Positions 19,067 through 29,415 are shown, counted from the first letter of the stretch. The stretch is DNA of 64,000 nucleotides from Marinococcus halotolerans DSM 16375 (GCF_000420725.1 NZ_ATVM01000004.1:1-64000); one strand, 5' to 3'. The notes: a model not told the origin generated them from the letters alone. A program made the numbers and translations.

Positions 19067-20628
19067 TAGGAAGCCCCTCTCTTTTCATTCTTATTTCCGC
19101 CTGCGGAAAACATGTTCCATTCCTGGCGTTCGAAAAGTCTTAAGCCTTTGACAAGGGCAAGACAAAGCGCCACACCGGCACCAGCCAGGCCAAGGGCCCA
19201 CACGCCAGCGGCCGTCCTTGCATCCACGCTGCCCACAGGCAGCTGCAGCACCCACAGGCCAGCTCCAAGCAGGGCTAAAAGAGTCATCCAGCAGGCGAAC
19301 CATCTGCCAGAAGGCCAGGAAACCAGCCGGTGCCTCTGCAGAAGCTTTCCCTGCAGGAGGCTCGTAACCGCAAGACCGCCGATCGTCGCCGCAGCTGCGC
19401 CAATTGCACCAAAGGCCGGGATAAGCATTATATTTCCGACAAGCTTTATGATTCCTCCGGCCACTATCGAACCCGCAGCCATCCGGACACGGCCTGCTCC
19501 CTGGAGAATTGCGTTCGCGGTTACAATCCAGCCACTGAACAGAAGTGAAACAGCGAGCGCAGCCATAAGCTCTGTCCCTCTACTGTTTTCAAACAGCATC
19601 ACATTCACAAACTCAGCTACTGTATACAGCCCTACAGCCGCTGCTCCGCCGATAACCAGACTGATCCGAAGAGCAAGCCCGCCAAGAAAAACTCCTTCTT
19701 TTCCGCGCAGCGAAGGGAGTACAGCCGCTGCGAGCGCCGTAGAGATTACCGTGCCGAACTGAAGAAGCGGCTGTGCCCGGTCCAGAACACCCTTCGTTTC
19801 TTTCGCCTCCCGTCCGGAAATACCATAAGCCTCAAGGCCGGGAATTACAGTAAACGCATCAATCCATTGATAAAATAAAAACACCATGGCACCGAGACAG
19901 GCGACCACTCCTGGTATAAGCAGTTTCTTCCCCATTGTTCTGTACTCGTCCCCGGACCCCCGGAAGCGAAAAGGCAGCGGTTTACGACGGTGCTGAAACC
20001 ACCAGAGCAGCAGCAGAATCAAAGCTCCGACGCCGGCGCCTGCTATAGAAGCCCCTATAGCCCCAGCACCTGTGTCATATACTCCCAGGCCGGCCGACAC
20101 TGCTGCCCAGGCAAATAACAAAATAAAGCTTACCCGGCACACCTGCTCCACTACATGTGATAAAGCTGTCGGCTCCATTCTCCCTATCCCCTGGTAATAT
20201 CCGCGCCCAAGCGAAAGCACAGGCACGAGGAGAAACACGAATGAAGTCATGCGCAGCACCGGTGTAAGCTGCCCGTCTCCCATGGCATCCGCCACCACAG
20301 GCGCAAAAAGAAACAGAAGTACAAAAGCCGAAGCCGCCGCAGATACCAATACCATCCCAGCCGCTTTCATCGTTTCCAGCCGCTCGGATGCTTTTTTCTG
20401 CTGGACCATTTCCCCGGCCAGCACAGCCGGAAAGCCGTAAAGAGCGAGAATCATCGCTATACCGTAAAACGGGTACACCTGCTGATAAACATAATACCCA
20501 ATATCTCCGGTCATATTCTGGTATGGAATCCGGTAAACAGCGCTGAATATCTTTCCTATCAGGGCAGCTGCTGTCAGCAGGGAAACGCTTTTTAGTAAAC
20601 GGACGAAAGAGCTTCTGTCATTTGTCAT
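19066..20628 (-). CDS. yabM: MATE/MOP-superfamily lipid flippase-like protein YabM
   Basis: A 520-residue integral membrane protein with about 14 hydrophobic segments. The N-terminal IGKIFSAVYRIPYQNMTGDIGYYVYQQVYPFYGIA is typical of the SpoVB/YabM/MurJ-type branch of polysaccharide exporters. It probably flips lipid-linked glycan precursors; the cargo is not shown. It lies between mfd and yabN as in B. subtilis, with spoVT missing between mfd and this gene. Confidence 0.9.
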   Translation of the reverse strand: MTNDRSSFVRLLKSVSLLTAAALIGKIFSAVYRIPYQNMTGDIGYYVYQQVYPFYGIAMILALYGFPAVLAGEMVQQKKASERLETMKAAGMVLVSAAASAFVLLFLFAPVVADAMGDGQLTPVLRMTSFVFLLVPVLSLGRGYYQGIGRMEPTALSHVVEQVCRVSFILLFAWAAVSAGLGVYDTGAGAIGASIAGAGVGALILLLLWWFQHRRKPLPFRFRGSGDEYRTMGKKLLIPGVVACLGAMVFLFYQWIDAFTVIPGLEAYGISGREAKETKGVLDRAQPLLQFGTVISTALAAAVLPSLRGKEGVFLGGLALRISLVIGGAAAVGLYTVAEFVNVMLFENSRGTELMAALAVSLLFSGWIVTANAILQGAGRVRMAAGSIVAGGIIKLVGNIMLIPAFGAIGAAAATIGGLAVTSLLQGKLLQRHRLVSWPSGRWFACWMTLLALLGAGLWVLQLPVGSVDARTAAGVWALGLAGAGVALCLALVKGLRLFERQEWNMFSAGGNKNEKRGAS

Positions 20629-20653
20629 CTTCGATCCCTTCTATCCGCCCGCT

Positions 20654-23600
20654 CTATTTCGGGGACGTTGTTTCTTCCGGCTCTTTTTTTGCTTCCTGCA
20701 CGCCTTTGACGACCGCCTGCACAGAAGTGAGAATTTTCATTTCTTCGAGCCGCTGGTGCTGCACTGATATCTGAATCTTTTTCCCGCTGGTCCCGATACC
20801 GATATGACGTCCCAGGTCATTTACAAGTCCGAACAGCGAAGCGCCATCTGCTTCACTGCTTGCTGCTTCGCCTACCAGAATAATGGTTTTGTTTGCTTCC
20901 TGGGAAATAGACTCTACTCCCGAAGCTTCGGCGCGCAGACGAATATTACTGAGAATAAACAGCTTTTCCACTTCCACCGGATATTCTCCGAAGCGGTCCA
21001 TCATTTCACTCTGCAGATCTTCCATATCCTCAAGCGTCTCAAGTCCCCGGAAGCGTTTATACATCTCTATTTTCTGCTTGGAGTCATCAATATAAAAGTC
21101 AGGGATGTAGGCGTCTGCTTTCATATTCATCTCCATCTCCGGCTCCTTCTGTTTCGGCTGACCTTCTTTACGTTCTTCAATAGCTTCTTTTAGCATCTGC
21201 GAGTACAAATCAAATCCCACGGATTCAATGTAGCCGTGCTGCTCTGCGCCGAGCAGATTACCCGTTCCGCGGATGGAAAGATCTCTCATGGCAATCTTAA
21301 AGCCCGAGCCAAGCTCCGTAAATTCCTTGATCGCCTGCAGACGCTTTTCCGCCACCTCAGAAAGCACCTTGTCGCGCTGGTACGTGAAATACGAATAAGC
21401 TACGCGGTTGGACCTGCCGACCCGGCCGCGGATCTGATACAGCTGGGAAAGCCCCATCCGGTCAGCGTTGTTAATAATAAGCGTATTCACATTCGGGATA
21501 TCGACCCCGGTTTCTATAATCGTCGTCGTGACCAGCACATCCTTGTTGCCCTCTAAAAACTCCACCATAACCGATTCGAGCTCCTGCTCATTCATCTGCC
21601 CGTGAGCGTAAGCGACCTCTGCCTCCGGCACAAGCATCGAAATCTGGTCAGCCATCCGGCTGATATTATCCACCCGGTTATGCATAAAATACACCTGGCC
21701 GCCGCGGCTGATTTCGCGTTCTATAGCTTCTTTGACCAGCGTCGGATTGTATTCCATCACATACGTTTGTACTGGAAAACGGTTTTCCGGCGGGGTCTCG
21801 ATGACAGAGAGATCCCGCACGCCGAGCATCGACATGTGCAGCGTTCTTGGAATAGGCGTTGCCGTCAGCGTTAATACGTCGATGTTTGCCTTGAGCCGTT
21901 TGATTTTCTCCTTATGAGTAACCCCAAACCGCTGCTCTTCATCGACAATCAGCAGCCCTAAATCATGAAACTGTACATCTTTGGAAAGCACACGGTGCGT
22001 GCCGATCACAATATCGACACTTCCTGCCTTCAGCCCCCGGGTTGTTTCATTCTGCTGTTTTTTTGTTCGGAAGCGGCTCATCAGGCCGATGTTGATCGGC
22101 TGGTCGGCAAAACGCTCTGTGAGCGTGTCGAAATGCTGCTGGGCCAAAATCGTTGTCGGCACCAAAATGGCCACCTGCTTGCCATCCATCACTGCTTTGA
22201 ACGCCGCCCGTATCGCCACCTCTGTTTTTCCGTAGCCAACATCACCACATAAGAGGCGGTCCATTGGACGTTCGCGCTCCATGTCTTCGCGGATTTCTTC
22301 AATCGCTTTTATCTGATCCTCTGTCTCCTCGTAAGGGAAGGTGGCAGCAAACGCCTGCTCTTCCATCGCATACCGGTTGAAGGCGTGCCCCTTCGTAGCC
22401 TCCCGTTCCGCATATAGCTTGATCAGGTCGTCGGCGATGTCTTCAACAGAGGATTGTACCTTGCGCTTTACACGCTTCCAGTCGTTGCCGCCGAGTTTAT
22501 AAATTTTAGGATCCTTTTCTTCTGACCCCACGTACTTTTGAACCTGATCAATCTGCTCGACCGGCACATACAGTTTGTCGTTGCCCGCATAGGACACGTT
22601 TAGGAAGTCCTGGTGTACTCCTCCAACGTCGAGGGTTTCCATGCCAAGGTATTTTCCGATGCCATGGTTCACGTGAACGACCAGGTCTCCCACCTGCAGC
22701 TCCGAATAGCTCTTGATGCGTTCAGCATTGTTCAGCTTTTCGCGGCGCCTGGAGCGGCGTACCTGCTTTGTAAACGTCTCCTGCTCCGTAATGACGGCAA
22801 GCTTCTCGAGTGGCAGTTCAAATCCGCTGTCTAGTCGTCCCTGAACAATAGCAGGACGTCCCGGCGTAAATGGCCCGTCCTTTTTTGCCCGTTCTGCTTC
22901 TACGCCGTAATCATCGAGAATTCTCTGCAGCCGTTCGAGCCGGTCCTCTGTCTCAGCGGCAAAAACGATACGAAATCCTCCGTTCTGCCAGCGTTCAATT
23001 TCATTTTTCAGCACCGGCAGCTGACCGTGAAACTGCTGCATTGCCTTGCTCGTGATGTTCGCCACCCGGCGCGGGTGAAACTCGGACAAACTACGGGTAA
23101 ATAAAGAGAAAAGCACCTTCGGAAAGTCGATGTTTTTCATCAGCGTGTGGAACGGCACCGAAAGCTGCATTTCTACCGGCAGCTCTCCCTGCTCTACCAT
23201 ATTTGTCCGCCACTCTGCCTCTTCTTCATCCAGACGTTCTGCCGTTTCCTGGACCCGGCTTACTTCATCGATAAAAAAGATCGTGTCTGAGGAAAAATAA
23301 CTGCTCAGAGTAGCCGGCTTTTCATAGAAAAACTGCATATATTTGTACAGACTTTGAAAGCGTACGTGCTGCAGCAGCTGCTCCCGCTCTTCCGACAGGC
23401 GCTCCTGCACCTTCTGTTTCACGGTCTCGTCTTTGACCGTTTTCAGCGTTTTGCTCAGTCCGTCCTCAAGGTGAGAGGCTGCCCGCTGAAATTGCTCCGG
23501 ATAAAGAATGGTTTCCTGGGCAGGGCTGATATTGACCTTAGTAATCTGCTCAATTGTCCGCTGGTCCTCCGGATTAAATAAACGCAGAGAATCAACTTCT

Positions 23601-24193
23601 GTATCAAACAGCTCCAGCCGCACCGGATTGTCGGCCGTCAGCGAGTAGATGTCGATAATCCCACCGCGGATGCTGAATTCACCAGGAGCAGCCACCATAT
23701 CAGCGCGCTGATAGCCGGAAGCATAGAGAAATTGCTGGAACGCATCCAGGTCAAGATCATCACCGGTATGCAGCGGCCACTGGGCTGCTTCCCAAACAGC
23801 AGGCGGAGGCAGCAGACGGCGCAGGCCGGCCACCGGGCTCACAATAATTCCGTCAAAGCCGCCGATCAGACGGTCGAGCACTTCAATTCGCTGCGATCTC
23901 ATTTCCGGACTCGCTACCGCAATTTCAGCAGAAATAAGCTCATTGACCGGATATATTAACACTTCCTTCTCCGACCATTCCAACAAATCATCGTACAGCT
24001 TCTGCGCCTGATACAGCGTGTGCGTCACTACCAGCTGAGGCTGCTGCGTCTTCTCCTGGGCAAGCGTCATAAATAACGTTCTTGCCGATCCGCTGAGCCC
24101 TGAAATTAGCTGCTCCGGCACCCCGTTTTGGAGATCACTGATAACTTCACTGATCTCCGGGTTGGAGGCCAATATCGATGGTAAACCCTTCAT
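20654..24193 (-). CDS. mfd: Transcription-repair coupling factor Mfd
   Basis: ATP-dependent translocase that removes stalled RNA polymerase at lesions and recruits UvrA. The 1179-residue protein has an N-terminal UvrB-like region (to about 480), the RNA-polymerase-interacting domain (KSYSELQVGDLVVHVNHGIG, about 495-560), helicase motifs with Walker A GDVGYGKTEVA and DEEQ box LLIVDEEQRFG, and a C-terminal TRCF domain. The length is normal. It follows pth by 84 nt. Confidence 0.97.
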   Translation of the reverse strand: MKGLPSILASNPEISEVISDLQNGVPEQLISGLSGSARTLFMTLAQEKTQQPQLVVTHTLYQAQKLYDDLLEWSEKEVLIYPVNELISAEIAVASPEMRSQRIEVLDRLIGGFDGIIVSPVAGLRRLLPPPAVWEAAQWPLHTGDDLDLDAFQQFLYASGYQRADMVAAPGEFSIRGGIIDIYSLTADNPVRLELFDTEVDSLRLFNPEDQRTIEQITKVNISPAQETILYPEQFQRAASHLEDGLSKTLKTVKDETVKQKVQERLSEEREQLLQHVRFQSLYKYMQFFYEKPATLSSYFSSDTIFFIDEVSRVQETAERLDEEEAEWRTNMVEQGELPVEMQLSVPFHTLMKNIDFPKVLFSLFTRSLSEFHPRRVANITSKAMQQFHGQLPVLKNEIERWQNGGFRIVFAAETEDRLERLQRILDDYGVEAERAKKDGPFTPGRPAIVQGRLDSGFELPLEKLAVITEQETFTKQVRRSRRREKLNNAERIKSYSELQVGDLVVHVNHGIGKYLGMETLDVGGVHQDFLNVSYAGNDKLYVPVEQIDQVQKYVGSEEKDPKIYKLGGNDWKRVKRKVQSSVEDIADDLIKLYAEREATKGHAFNRYAMEEQAFAATFPYEETEDQIKAIEEIREDMERERPMDRLLCGDVGYGKTEVAIRAAFKAVMDGKQVAILVPTTILAQQHFDTLTERFADQPINIGLMSRFRTKKQQNETTRGLKAGSVDIVIGTHRVLSKDVQFHDLGLLIVDEEQRFGVTHKEKIKRLKANIDVLTLTATPIPRTLHMSMLGVRDLSVIETPPENRFPVQTYVMEYNPTLVKEAIEREISRGGQVYFMHNRVDNISRMADQISMLVPEAEVAYAHGQMNEQELESVMVEFLEGNKDVLVTTTIIETGVDIPNVNTLIINNADRMGLSQLYQIRGRVGRSNRVAYSYFTYQRDKVLSEVAEKRLQAIKEFTELGSGFKIAMRDLSIRGTGNLLGAEQHGYIESVGFDLYSQMLKEAIEERKEGQPKQKEPEMEMNMKADAYIPDFYIDDSKQKIEMYKRFRGLETLEDMEDLQSEMMDRFGEYPVEVEKLFILSNIRLRAEASGVESISQEANKTIILVGEAASSEADGASLFGLVNDLGRHIGIGTSGKKIQISVQHQRLEEMKILTSVQAVVKGVQEAKKEPEETTSPK

Positions 24194-24277
24194 GCTCGTT
24201 CCTCCCTATTTATAGTGCTCTCTTTTTTTATCACGCAAAAGGGGAGCGGAACTCTCCAGTCCCACCCCGTCCTTCTA

Positions 24278-24832
24278 TTAATTAAACTCATTCATCACTT
24301 CATCAAATGATTTACTGCTCCAAGCTTCCGCCGAGGCTGCTGCCTTTTTAACGGCCTCATCCATCTGCTTTCTCTCTTCCGGGGGGAAGGTGCCAAGAAC
24401 GTAGTCAATCACAGACGCCTTCTCCGGCTTTCCAATCCCAATGCGCAGCCGCTTAAACTCCTTTGTACCCAAATGTTCAATTAACGAGCGTATGCCGTTA
24501 TGGCCTCCGTGGCCGCCTTTTTTACGCAGACGTACCGTGCCGGGAGCCAGATCCAGATCATCATACACAACTAAAACGTCTTCCGGGGACGCTTTATAGA
24601 AATCAAGCATCGGGCCTACTGCCTCTCCTGAAAGATTCATATAAGTCAAAGGCTTTACCAGTACCACTTTTTCGCCCCCTGCCATTGTTTCGGCAGTTTC
24701 GCTCCTCCACTTGCTCTTTTTCCATGACAGCTGCCACATAGAAGCGAGCTCTTCCACAGCTTCAAATCCAACGTTATGGCGTGTCTTGTTATATTTTTTC
24801 CCCGGGTTGCCTAACCCGACAATAAATTTCAT
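24278..24832 (-). CDS. pth: Peptidyl-tRNA hydrolase
   Basis: Frees tRNA from peptidyl-tRNA that drops off ribosomes. MKFIVGLGNPGKKYNKTRHNVGF at the N terminus contains the catalytic His, and VVYDDLDLAPG and GHNGIRS are family signatures. The start is the ATG at 24832 (184 residues) after GGGGG; a longer frame adds 17 residues without support. In B. subtilis this gene is called spoVC; fin (yabK), usually between it and mfd, is missing here. Confidence 0.96.
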   Translation of the reverse strand: MKFIVGLGNPGKKYNKTRHNVGFEAVEELASMWQLSWKKSKWRSETAETMAGGEKVVLVKPLTYMNLSGEAVGPMLDFYKASPEDVLVVYDDLDLAPGTVRLRKKGGHGGHNGIRSLIEHLGTKEFKRLRIGIGKPEKASVIDYVLGTFPPEERKQMDEAVKKAAASAEAWSSKSFDEVMNEFN

Positions 24833-24970
24833 GCTGGTCCCCCGCTCTGCCTCGTACGTATAATGTTCAGGCTGCTTCTTCATATTATACTAAAAAAAAC
24901 TGATTTTTGACGTTTGAAACGATTACAGTGCCTGTTTATTTTAAGGTGTTTCAGCTTAAAAGCATAGCAT

Positions 24971-25022
24971 AAATAAAGATCGCAGGGCGCCTGTCGAGCA
25001 GCGTTGCCTGCGATCTTTATTT
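24971..25022. terminator. Symmetrical 16-bp hairpin after ctc
   Basis: The arms 24971-24986 and 25007-25022 (AAATAAAGATCGCAGG and its complement) form a perfect 16-bp stem with a 20-nt loop. The outer arms are AT-rich in both directions. A second hairpin (25025-25049, GACGGAGGGC-type with one bulge) lies next to the ctc stop. Together they probably separate ctc from pth. Confidence 0.7.
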
Positions 25023-25065
25023 ATGACGGAAGGCATCATGCCCTCCGTCAGCTTTGGTACAGAAA

Positions 25066-25731
25066 TTATGAATTGTTGTTGTCGTTGCTGCCTTCTTCAG
25101 AACCTTCTTCGGATTCGTCATCCGCATCTACAAGCTCAGGCTCTTCTGCTTCTTCTTCGCCTGGCTCTTCCGGCTCTTCTTCCGGTACAAGAACAGTAAC
25201 AATCGTTTCCTCCGGCTCACTCGTAATCGTGTAGTTTAAGCCTTCTGGAAGGTCTGCTACCTGAATGGAATCACCGACATTCAATGTCGAAACGTCCACG
25301 CTGATGCTGTCAGGAATTTCAGCAGGCAGTGCGCTGACAGTAATATTGAACATCATGTGGGAGACAACGCCGCCGTCTTTTTCCCCTGGCGCTTCGCCTT
25401 CGAGGTGTACAGCAACGTCTGCTTCCATTTCGGAAGTCATGTCTACTTCAAAGAAGTCAACATGGATAAAGTAATCCTTGATGGAGTCAACCTGCATATC
25501 ATGCACGATGACCTGGTGCTTTTTGTTTTCGCCTTCAATGGTCAGATCAATGATGCCGTTCTTTCCGGCCTCACGAATCGTTTTCAGGAATGTAACGTTG
25601 TCGACAGAGATAGGCTGGCTTTCCGTTTTCTTGCCATAAATAACGGCTGGAATTGTGCCCTCTCTGCGGAGTTTTTTCGTCACTGACTGTTTTGTTTCAG
25701 GACGACGAGCTGCAGTTAACTGCGTAGCCAT
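25066..25731 (-). CDS. ctc: 50S ribosomal protein L25/general stress protein Ctc
   Basis: Binds 5S rRNA; in B. subtilis a stress-induced variant of L25. The L25 domain (about 1-90) starts MATQLTAARRPETKQSVTKKLRREG, and a TL5-type C-terminal beta domain follows to about residue 185. The last 40 residues are almost all acidic or Ser/Asn, longer than in B. subtilis as I recall it. The ATG at 25731 follows GAGGTG and gives 221 residues. It lies 126 nt downstream of prs, after a terminator, so it probably has its own promoter. Confidence 0.94.
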   Translation of the reverse strand: MATQLTAARRPETKQSVTKKLRREGTIPAVIYGKKTESQPISVDNVTFLKTIREAGKNGIIDLTIEGENKKHQVIVHDMQVDSIKDYFIHVDFFEVDMTSEMEADVAVHLEGEAPGEKDGGVVSHMMFNITVSALPAEIPDSISVDVSTLNVGDSIQVADLPEGLNYTITSEPEETIVTVLVPEEEPEEPGEEEAEEPELVDADDESEEGSEEGSNDNNNS

Positions 25732-25816
25732 GGTATTCACCTCATAATTAAATTTTATTTTCACGTGTTCGCGTAATTTTGCCCACTTGAGACAGAATTA
25801 TACCAGAATCCACATC

Positions 25817-25849
25817 AAAAATCAATGGCTTATTCAAACCATTGATTTT
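25817..25849 (-). terminator. Terminator after prs
   Basis: Minus-strand stem AATCAATGG/CCATTGATT with a 10-nt loop and a following T5, 9 nt after the prs stop codon. Confidence 0.8.
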
Positions 25850-25857
25850 CTTGTAGA

Positions 25858-26808
25858 TTAATTAAACAAACGGCTGACCGAAGTCTGCTCAAAGACATTA
25901 ATAATAGCTTTAGCCATAAGCGGGCCGACGGAAAGCTGTGTTATTTTATCAATATTTTTCTCTTCCGGAAGCACGATGGAATTTGTCACTACAAGCTCTT
26001 CAATCTTCGAATTCTCGATTCTTTCTATTGCCGGGCCGGAAAGCACCGGGTGGGTGCAGCATGCGTACACATGGTTTGCCCCCGAATCGATTAACGCATC
26101 CGCTGCGAGTGTGATCGTCCCGGCGGTATCAATAATATCATCAATAATGATGGCCGTTTTGCCTTTTACATCACCGACGATATTCATCACCTCTGAAACG
26201 TTCGGACGCGGCCGGCGTTTATCAATAATCGCAATAGGAGCCTTTAAGCGGTCTGCCATTCTGCGTGCGCGCACCACGCCTCCGTGGTCGGGCGATACAA
26301 TGACGAGGTCCTCCAGGCCTTTTTCGTTGAAGTGACGGGACAAAATAGGTTCTCCCTGCAGCTGATCCACCGGGATATCGAAGAATCCTTGAATTTGCGT
26401 CGCGTGCAGGTCCAGGCTCAAAATCCTGGTCGCTCCAGCTGTTTCCAGCAGATTGGCAATCAGCTTGGCTGTAATAGGCTCTCTCGCCCGGGCCTTACGG
26501 TCCTGGCGGGCGTACCCGTAATAAGGGAGGACAACGCTGATCGTTTTTGCCGAAGCCCGCTTCATGGCATCGATCATAATCAAAAGCTCCATGAGATGCT
26601 CATTGGCCGGGTCTGAAGTCGACTGGACCAAAAAGACATCGCAGCCGCGGATACTTTCTTCAATGTTTATCTGCACTTCTCCGTCACTGAATCGTTTTAC
26701 AGAGCTGAGTCCCATTGTTGTACCGATCTGTTCAACAATTTCCTCTGCCAGCCTTGGATTCGAGTTCAGGGTGAATACTTTCAAATTGGAGCGATCCATC
26801 GTGGACAT
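25858..26808 (-). CDS. prs: Ribose-phosphate pyrophosphokinase (PRPP synthase)
   Basis: Makes PRPP from ribose 5-phosphate and ATP for nucleotide, His and Trp synthesis. The 316-residue protein has [21 protein letters not shown], the ATP loop [17 protein letters not shown] and the PRPP-binding loop [14 protein letters not shown]. It follows glmU by 16 nt, and the glmU-prs unit is conserved in Bacillaceae. Confidence 0.98.
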   Translation of the reverse strand: MSTMDRSNLKVFTLNSNPRLAEEIVEQIGTTMGLSSVKRFSDGEVQINIEESIRGCDVFLVQSTSDPANEHLMELLIMIDAMKRASAKTISVVLPYYGYARQDRKARAREPITAKLIANLLETAGATRILSLDLHATQIQGFFDIPVDQLQGEPILSRHFNEKGLEDLVIVSPDHGGVVRARRMADRLKAPIAIIDKRRPRPNVSEVMNIVGDVKGKTAIIIDDIIDTAGTITLAADALIDSGANHVYACCTHPVLSGPAIERIENSKIEELVVTNSIVLPEEKNIDKITQLSVGPLMAKAIINVFEQTSVSRLFN

Positions 26809-26824
26809 TTTTTAATTCCCTCCG

Positions 26825-28213
26825 TCACTTGTTTTGCTTTTTATCTGCATTCAATTTTTCACTTACATAGTTTTCTTTATTCGTCTGTCTTGACCGTGCA
26901 ATGGAGAGCGCATCCTCCGGAACATCCGAAGTAATAGTGGAACCTGCTGCTACGTAAGCGCCTTTTCCAACGTTTACCGGCGCTACGAGATTGGAGTTGC
27001 ATCCAATAAACACGTTATCCTCGATCTTCGTTAAATGCTTGCCTGTGCCGTCGTAATTAACAGTAATGGAGCCACAGCCGATATTCACATTTTTTCCTAC
27101 CTCTGCATCTCCGATGTAGCTGAGGTGGGACGTTTTGCTTCCCTGTCCGATGGAGGCTTTCTTAATTTCAACAAAATTGCCGATCTTGGCTTCATCACCG
27201 ATCGACGAAGCCGGCCGGATATGGGCATAGGGGCCGATTTGTACGGAGTTTCCTACCTCGCTGTCTGTCACTGTCGACTGACGGACCACTGTTTCGCTGC
27301 CGATGACAGCATTACTGATTTCTGAGTGCGGGCCGAGCTGGCAGGAGGTTCCTACATGTACACTGCCGCGGAGAATAGTCCCGGGCTCAATGACTGTATC
27401 AGCGCCGATCACAGATTCTTTCGAGATATAAGTATTCTCCGGATCGATAATGGTTACTCCCTGCCGCATCCAATGTTCATTAATGCGGCGCTTCATGGCT
27501 TTTTCAGCCTGGGATAACGCCACCCGGTCGTTCACCCCGATTGTCTCAGAAAAGTCCGGAGTGGTCCAGGCAGATACGGTTTCCCCTTTCTCCTGAAGGA
27601 TACCAATGACGTCAGGAAGGTAATATTCACCTTGAACATTATTGTTATCCACCTGGCTTAGGGCATGAAACAACGCTTCATTATCAAAGCAGTAGGTACC
27701 CGTATTAATTTCACGGATGCTTCTTTCCGTTTCGTCTGCATCCTTATGTTCAACGATCCTGACAACTTCTCCACTGCTGCCCCGGACGACCCGCCCGTAA
27801 CCGGCAGGGTCGTCTGCTACGGCTGTCAAAATGCTTGCTTTTGCTTCCATTTGTTCGTGATGATCCATCAGCGCCTGCATCGTGCTCCCCTGGATCAATG
27901 GAGTATCTCCACACGCAACAATGGTCGTCCCCTTTTTGCCCTCAAGCATCTGTCTCGTCTGCATTACAGCATGAGCCGTGCCAAGCTGTTCTTCCTGAAG
28001 CACATAAGAAGTACGCTCTTTTAAATGCTCTTCGACAGCTTCTGCCCCGTGGCCGGTCACCGTCACTAATTGATCGACACCGGCGTCTTCGAGCTCGTCC
28101 ACCACGTGCTCCACCATCGGTTTTCCGCAGACAGGGTGAAGTACTTTATAGAGACTGGATTTCATGCGGGTGCCTTTTCCGGCAGCTAAAATAACGGCAT
28201 AGCGATTGTTCAT
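26825..28213 (-). CDS. glmU: Bifunctional UDP-N-acetylglucosamine pyrophosphorylase/glucosamine-1-phosphate acetyltransferase
   Basis: Makes UDP-GlcNAc for peptidoglycan and teichoic acids. The N-terminal uridyltransferase domain starts [21 protein letters not shown], and the C-terminal left-handed beta-helix (from about 250) has hexapeptide repeats and ends with the acetyltransferase motifs [11 protein letters not shown] and [10 protein letters not shown]. The length, 462 residues, is normal. Its own sigma-A promoter lies 38-66 nt upstream. Confidence 0.97.
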   Translation of the reverse strand: MNNRYAVILAAGKGTRMKSSLYKVLHPVCGKPMVEHVVDELEDAGVDQLVTVTGHGAEAVEEHLKERTSYVLQEEQLGTAHAVMQTRQMLEGKKGTTIVACGDTPLIQGSTMQALMDHHEQMEAKASILTAVADDPAGYGRVVRGSSGEVVRIVEHKDADETERSIREINTGTYCFDNEALFHALSQVDNNNVQGEYYLPDVIGILQEKGETVSAWTTPDFSETIGVNDRVALSQAEKAMKRRINEHWMRQGVTIIDPENTYISKESVIGADTVIEPGTILRGSVHVGTSCQLGPHSEISNAVIGSETVVRQSTVTDSEVGNSVQIGPYAHIRPASSIGDEAKIGNFVEIKKASIGQGSKTSHLSYIGDAEVGKNVNIGCGSITVNYDGTGKHLTKIEDNVFIGCNSNLVAPVNVGKGAYVAAGSTITSDVPEDALSIARSRQTNKENYVSEKLNADKKQNK

Positions 28214-28250
28214 GTAGGTTCCTCCATATGCGCATTTTTGTCCATTAAGA

Positions 28251-28279
28251 ATAATATCTTAAAAGCTTTCGGTTTTCAA
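28251..28279 (-). promoter_or_regulatory. Promoter of glmU-prs
   Basis: TTGAAA (28274-28279) and TATTAT (28251-28256) are 17 nt apart on the minus strand, placing the start of transcription about 30 nt before the glmU ATG. Confidence 0.8.
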
Positions 28280-28342
28280 GAATACACTATTACCTATTCT
28301 ACATAATGAACGGTTACCTATCCACCTGATTCCGTTTACAGT

Positions 28343-28379
28343 CAAAAATAAATAACGGTCCCCTCGAGACCGTTATCGC
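28343..28379 (-). terminator. Terminator after spoVG
   Basis: Stem ATAACGGTC/GACCGTTAT with loop TCGAGGG, then TTATTTTTG on the minus strand, about 20 nt after the spoVG stop. Confidence 0.88.
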
Positions 28380-28398
28380 TGCCCTGGTGCATATGATG

Positions 28399-28695
28399 TT
28401 ACGAAGCGCCGGCTTCGTTAAAGTTTTTTTCTGCGGGCTGGTGTTCCTGCTCGTCATATTCTGCCAATACAGCGGATTGGATCTTCTCTCTCGCTGCTGA
28501 CGAAATAGGATGGGCAATATCACGGAATTCCCCATCAGGGGTGCGTTTACTCGGCATAGCAACAAAGAGACCGTTATTTCCATCAATGACCCGAATATCA
28601 TGGACCACAAACTCTTCATCGAATGTAATCGAAGCAATTGCTCTCATTCGTCCATCAGTATTTACCCGGCGCAGCCTGACATCTGTTACCTGCAT
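28399..28695 (-). CDS. spoVG: Regulatory nucleic-acid-binding protein SpoVG
   Basis: Small conserved regulator that binds DNA and RNA; it affects septation and virulence genes in sporulating and non-sporulating Firmicutes. The 98-residue protein starts [19 protein letters not shown] and carries [20 protein letters not shown] and FRDIAHPIS, all strongly conserved. AAAGGTGGTG precedes the ATG. Its retention is no proof of sporulation, as Listeria and Staphylococcus keep it. Confidence 0.96.
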   Translation of the reverse strand: MQVTDVRLRRVNTDGRMRAIASITFDEEFVVHDIRVIDGNNGLFVAMPSKRTPDGEFRDIAHPISSAAREKIQSAVLAEYDEQEHQPAEKNFNEAGAS

Positions 28696-28984
28696 ATTTT
28701 CACCACCTTTGATTTATTAACCCTCTCATCTATATGTATCTCCTCTGCCGCATAAAGCATAAAGAGGCTGATTATTGATTTCTACATTATTGCGCAGAGT
28801 CCTGCACGGACAAAAAATCGCCTGCAGATATTTTTACTTTTACAGTATATAAACATGTATCCAGTATAACGATGTTTTAGGTATGTTACCACATCTTTTT
28901 GCTCGAGCTAAAAGTCCTGTATTTAAAAATCTTTCCGTTATTCTTCTTATCGGCCTGTCACGTGCTCTTTTCTACCCGTATCGT
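28696..28984 (-). other. spoVG upstream region with weak candidate promoter
   Basis: No gene is visible. A weak sigma-A-like pair TTGTCC (28808-28813) and TAATGT (28784-28789) with an 18-nt spacer points toward spoVG. In B. subtilis spoVG has a sigma-H promoter; I found no convincing sigma-H match here. The remainder is AT-rich. Confidence 0.3.
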
Positions 28985-29022
28985 AAAAAAACAGCACCCC
29001 GGCTGCCATTCGCGCAGGCAGC
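28985..29022 (-). terminator. Probable terminator after ridA
   Basis: Minus-strand stem GCTGCC/GGCAGC (29017-29022 with 29002-29007), imperfectly extended, then a run of seven T at 28985-28991. The T-run does not follow the stem directly, so pairing is not ideal. Confidence 0.55.
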
Positions 29023-29037
29023 ACAGAGCACTGTGAT

Positions 29038-29415
29038 TTAGGAAGCCAATAAAGCAATGACTTCAATTTCCACTTTTACATCCTTAGGGAGACGGGCCAC
29101 TTCGACACACGAACGGGCCGGCTGGTGTTCCTGAAAGTAAGACCCATACACTTCATTAATAACCGGAAATTCATCCATATCTTTAATGAATACTGTTGCC
29201 TTAATAACATGATTCAGCGAAGAACCGGCTTCAGCGAGTACTGCCTGCAGGTTTTGAAAAACCTGATGCGTCTGCTCTTCAACGCCGCCGCTTACAATTT
29301 CGCCTGCCGTCGTCAAAGGAATCTGGCCGGAGCTGTAAAATACATTATTTACCTTGATGCCCTGCGAATACGGGCCAATAGCCTCTGGTGCCTGCTTAGT
29401 AAATATTTCCTTCAT
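29038..29415 (-). CDS. ridA: Enamine/imine deaminase RidA (YabJ)
   Basis: Clears reactive 2-aminoacrylate-type intermediates made by PLP enzymes. The 125-residue protein has [21 protein letters not shown] and a C-terminal block [21 protein letters not shown], including the conserved Arg that binds the substrate carboxylate. Its ATG overlaps the purR stop as ATGA. The purR-ridA pair is conserved in Bacillus, where ridA is needed for proper purine regulation. Confidence 0.96.
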   Translation of the reverse strand: MKEIFTKQAPEAIGPYSQGIKVNNVFYSSGQIPLTTAGEIVSGGVEEQTHQVFQNLQAVLAEAGSSLNHVIKATVFIKDMDEFPVINEVYGSYFQEHQPARSCVEVARLPKDVKVEIEVIALLAS

